Positions 5,822-6,697 of a stretch of DNA of 6,697 nt are shown here, piece after piece. The translations under genes and the position numbers were made by a program. How positions within the stretch are numbered: the stretch's first letter is position 1; every line of letters starts with the position of its first letter. The DNA comes from Candidatus Caldarchaeum sp. (GTDB taxonomy: Archaea; Thermoproteota; Nitrososphaeria_A; Caldarchaeales; Caldarchaeaceae), in the NCBI GenBank assembly GCA_025054515.1, contig JANWZT010000065.1, forward strand, positions 1-6,697, given 5' to 3'. Under the pieces are notes generated by a model. That model was not told the origin of the DNA and did not search any database. It saw only the letters and a list, made by a program, of their open reading frames with translations.

Positions 5822-6604
5822 TCAAAGGCCTTTTATCCTTTTTGCACTTCTCGAGAGAGCTTCGATCAGCGGCAGCCTTTTTCCCGCCAGAAACATCACC
5901 AGCGCACCGCCCGCTGTGCTAACGTGGTCAATCCACTCCTTCACACCTAAGCGTTCGAGAGCCGCAGACAGATGACCCCCGCTGATTATAGTTGTGCCAA
6001 GGGAACTCGCCGACGCCAAAAGCAGCTCATCGGTTCCCTTCTCAAATCCCTTTTTCTCAAACACGCCCGGAGGCCCGCTCATGAAAATCGTCCCCGAACT
6101 CTTGATAATTTTTGAGTATTTCCGTATGGTTTGTTCGCCGATGTCGAGAACTTTTTCACCGCTGTCAATTTCGGCCACGGATATTTCCCTTCTTTCACCA
6201 TCTTTTTCAACCGCGACGTCTTCGGGAAGGACGAATTTGCTCTTGAATTCGCTCAACAGCATCTGTGCTTTTCCAACATATTTTTCCGCGTCGGAAGGAA
6301 GAGGCTTTTTCAGTATACCTGCGGCCCGCAAAAATACCAACCCAATCAACCCAGTTAACAATACGTTATCGGCACGCCCGTTTTCGATCAGGGCGCTGAT
6401 GGCCTCAAGCCTGTCCGAAACTTTTGAACCGCCCAAAACCGCTGTATATGGAGCCTTGGAGGTGAGCATGACTCTGTTGAGTGATTTCAGTTCACGGGCG
6501 ACGAGATAACCGGCACAAGTTGGAAGTATTTCCGCGAAACCAACGATTGACGGATGAGCCCGATGAGCGGTGCGAGCCAGCCGGCGGTTTGAGGTCGATG
6601 GCAC
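5822..6604 (-). CDS. pgk: Phosphoglycerate kinase, C-terminal part; 5' end broken
   Basis: Phosphoglycerate kinase interconverts 1,3-bisphosphoglycerate + ADP and 3-phosphoglycerate + ATP in glycolysis and gluconeogenesis. The homologous part starts near residue 10 with ARTAHRAHPSIVGF, the segment usually preceded by a VNDAF motif, and runs through the nucleotide domain: VLGGSKVSDRLEAI (56-69), NGRADNVLLTGLIG (75-88), GPPGVFEKKGFEKGTDEL (177-194), GGH (209-211) and HVSTAGGA (227-234, where STGGGA is common). The wording is archaeal. A full enzyme has about 410 residues, so roughly 150 N-terminal residues with the 3-phosphoglycerate site are missing. Upstream, homology ends near 6575 and the frame meets a TAG stop at 6616-6614; the GTG at 6604 is only the first available start codon, not a credible native start. 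No other frame up to the window end restores the missing part. It is either a true pseudogene or an intact gene cut by an assembly or clone chimera. Confidence 0.9.
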   Translation of the reverse strand: MPSTSNRRLARTAHRAHPSIVGFAEILPTCAGYLVARELKSLNRVMLTSKAPYTAVLGGSKVSDRLEAISALIENGRADNVLLTGLIGLVFLRAAGILKKPLPSDAEKYVGKAQMLLSEFKSKFVLPEDVAVEKDGERREISVAEIDSGEKVLDIGEQTIRKYSKIIKSSGTIFMSGPPGVFEKKGFEKGTDELLLASASSLGTTIISGGHLSAALERLGVKEWIDHVSTAGGALVMFLAGKRLPLIEALSRSAKRIKGL

Positions 6605-6645
6605 TTTGCCCCCCTAAGAAGGGGGTCTACGGCACATCGACCTCA
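6590..6645. repeat. 56-nt nested palindrome at the phosphoglycerate kinase breakpoint
   Basis: Perfect 11-nt arms tgaggtcgatg (6590-6600) and catcgacctca (6635-6645) enclose a second inverted repeat, a run of C (6609-6614) facing five G (6621-6625) around the loop ctaagaa. The zones between the two stems are also partly alike when one arm is reverse-complemented (gcactttg against tgccgtaga). The whole can fold as a long imperfect hairpin. TG...CA outer ends recall transposon-related palindromes or short non-autonomous elements, but no transposase is seen and I do not recognise the family. It begins about 13 nt beyond the last recognisable kinase codon. Confidence 0.7.
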
Positions 6646-6697
6646 TTCGCGGTTCGCGCGAACGCCGTGGGCGCGACGGCCGGACAGGTGCTCGACG
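6646..6697. other. G+C-rich tail of unknown origin
   Basis: This tail has 39 G/C of 52 bases (75%), clearly above the genes to its left. It contains a 12-nt perfect palindrome gttcgcgcgaac (6652-6663). None of the three minus-strand frames resembles the missing phosphoglycerate kinase N-terminus, and all are closed by stops at or before the palindrome. On the plus strand a frame from ATG 6598 stays open to the edge (33 codons) without recognisable similarity. The composition change suggests foreign DNA or a joining artefact. Confidence 0.5.

Noticed and set aside
5994..6509. 171-codon plus-strand open frame antisense to the kinase gene
   Set aside because: Low-complexity Ser/Pro-rich product, no start signals, and it fully shadows a well-supported gene.
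6646..6665. Minus-strand reading with TAFARTA, resembling the AF-x-TA segment that should precede the broken kinase
   Set aside because: The residues around it do not match the kinase, the frame stops within the palindrome, and Ala/Arg-rich matches are expected in 75% G+C DNA.
6598..6697. Plus-strand open frame of 33 codons reaching the window end, beginning ATG GCA CTT
   Set aside because: No recognisable similarity, no promoter or ribosome site, it begins inside the palindrome arm, and G+C-rich DNA keeps frames open by chance.

Overview
The window looks like chromosomal DNA of an archaeon of moderate G+C content, probably from the Thermoproteota (a Caldarchaeales- or Bathyarchaeia-like lineage would fit, but this is inference). 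The pointers are an archaeal-type phosphoglycerate kinase, a substrate-binding protein held by an N-terminal membrane segment and a Thr-rich linker instead of a lipobox, AT-rich TATA-like boxes centred about 27 nt before start codons (the pattern of leaderless archaeal transcripts), and a cobalamin adenosyltransferase N-terminus resembling archaeal PduO-type enzymes.

Layout. Positions 1-2198 (minus strand) form a tight three-gene run: livH permease, livM permease, then the first 39 codons of a PduO-type cob(I)alamin adenosyltransferase that runs off the left edge. Both junctions are 4-nt ATGA stop/start overlaps. A 99-nt intergenic region (2199-2297) carries back-to-back TATA-like promoters. 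On the plus strand follow the solute-binding protein (2298-3671), livG ATPase (3708-4469) and livF ATPase (4473-5180). The five proteins make one complete LivKHMGF-type ABC importer, here split into two divergent units. Coming from the right on the minus strand are the C-terminal part of phosphoglycerate kinase (5822-6604) and, 1 nt downstream, a HAD-family phosphatase-like gene (5167-5820) whose 3' end overlaps livF by 14 nt tail to tail.

The binding protein should capture a branched-chain amino acid or related amide outside the cell, LivH/LivM form the pore and LivG/LivF power it. The adenosyltransferase, translationally coupled to livM, suggests a link between amino-acid import and adenosylcobalamin chemistry; valine and isoleucine carbon passes through propionyl-CoA and methylmalonyl-CoA, whose mutase needs adenosylcobalamin. 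That link is a hypothesis.

The right-hand end is abnormal. Phosphoglycerate kinase homology stops near 6575 and lacks roughly 150 N-terminal residues. It is followed by a 56-nt nested palindrome (6590-6645) and a tail of 75% G+C (6646-6697, 39 of 52 bases). This is either a real rearrangement or mobile-element insertion, or a chimeric clone or contig end. I see no RNA gene, CRISPR array or complete insertion sequence. Apart from the adenosyltransferase coupling and the broken kinase end, the gene content is of known families; I cannot claim an undescribed system.
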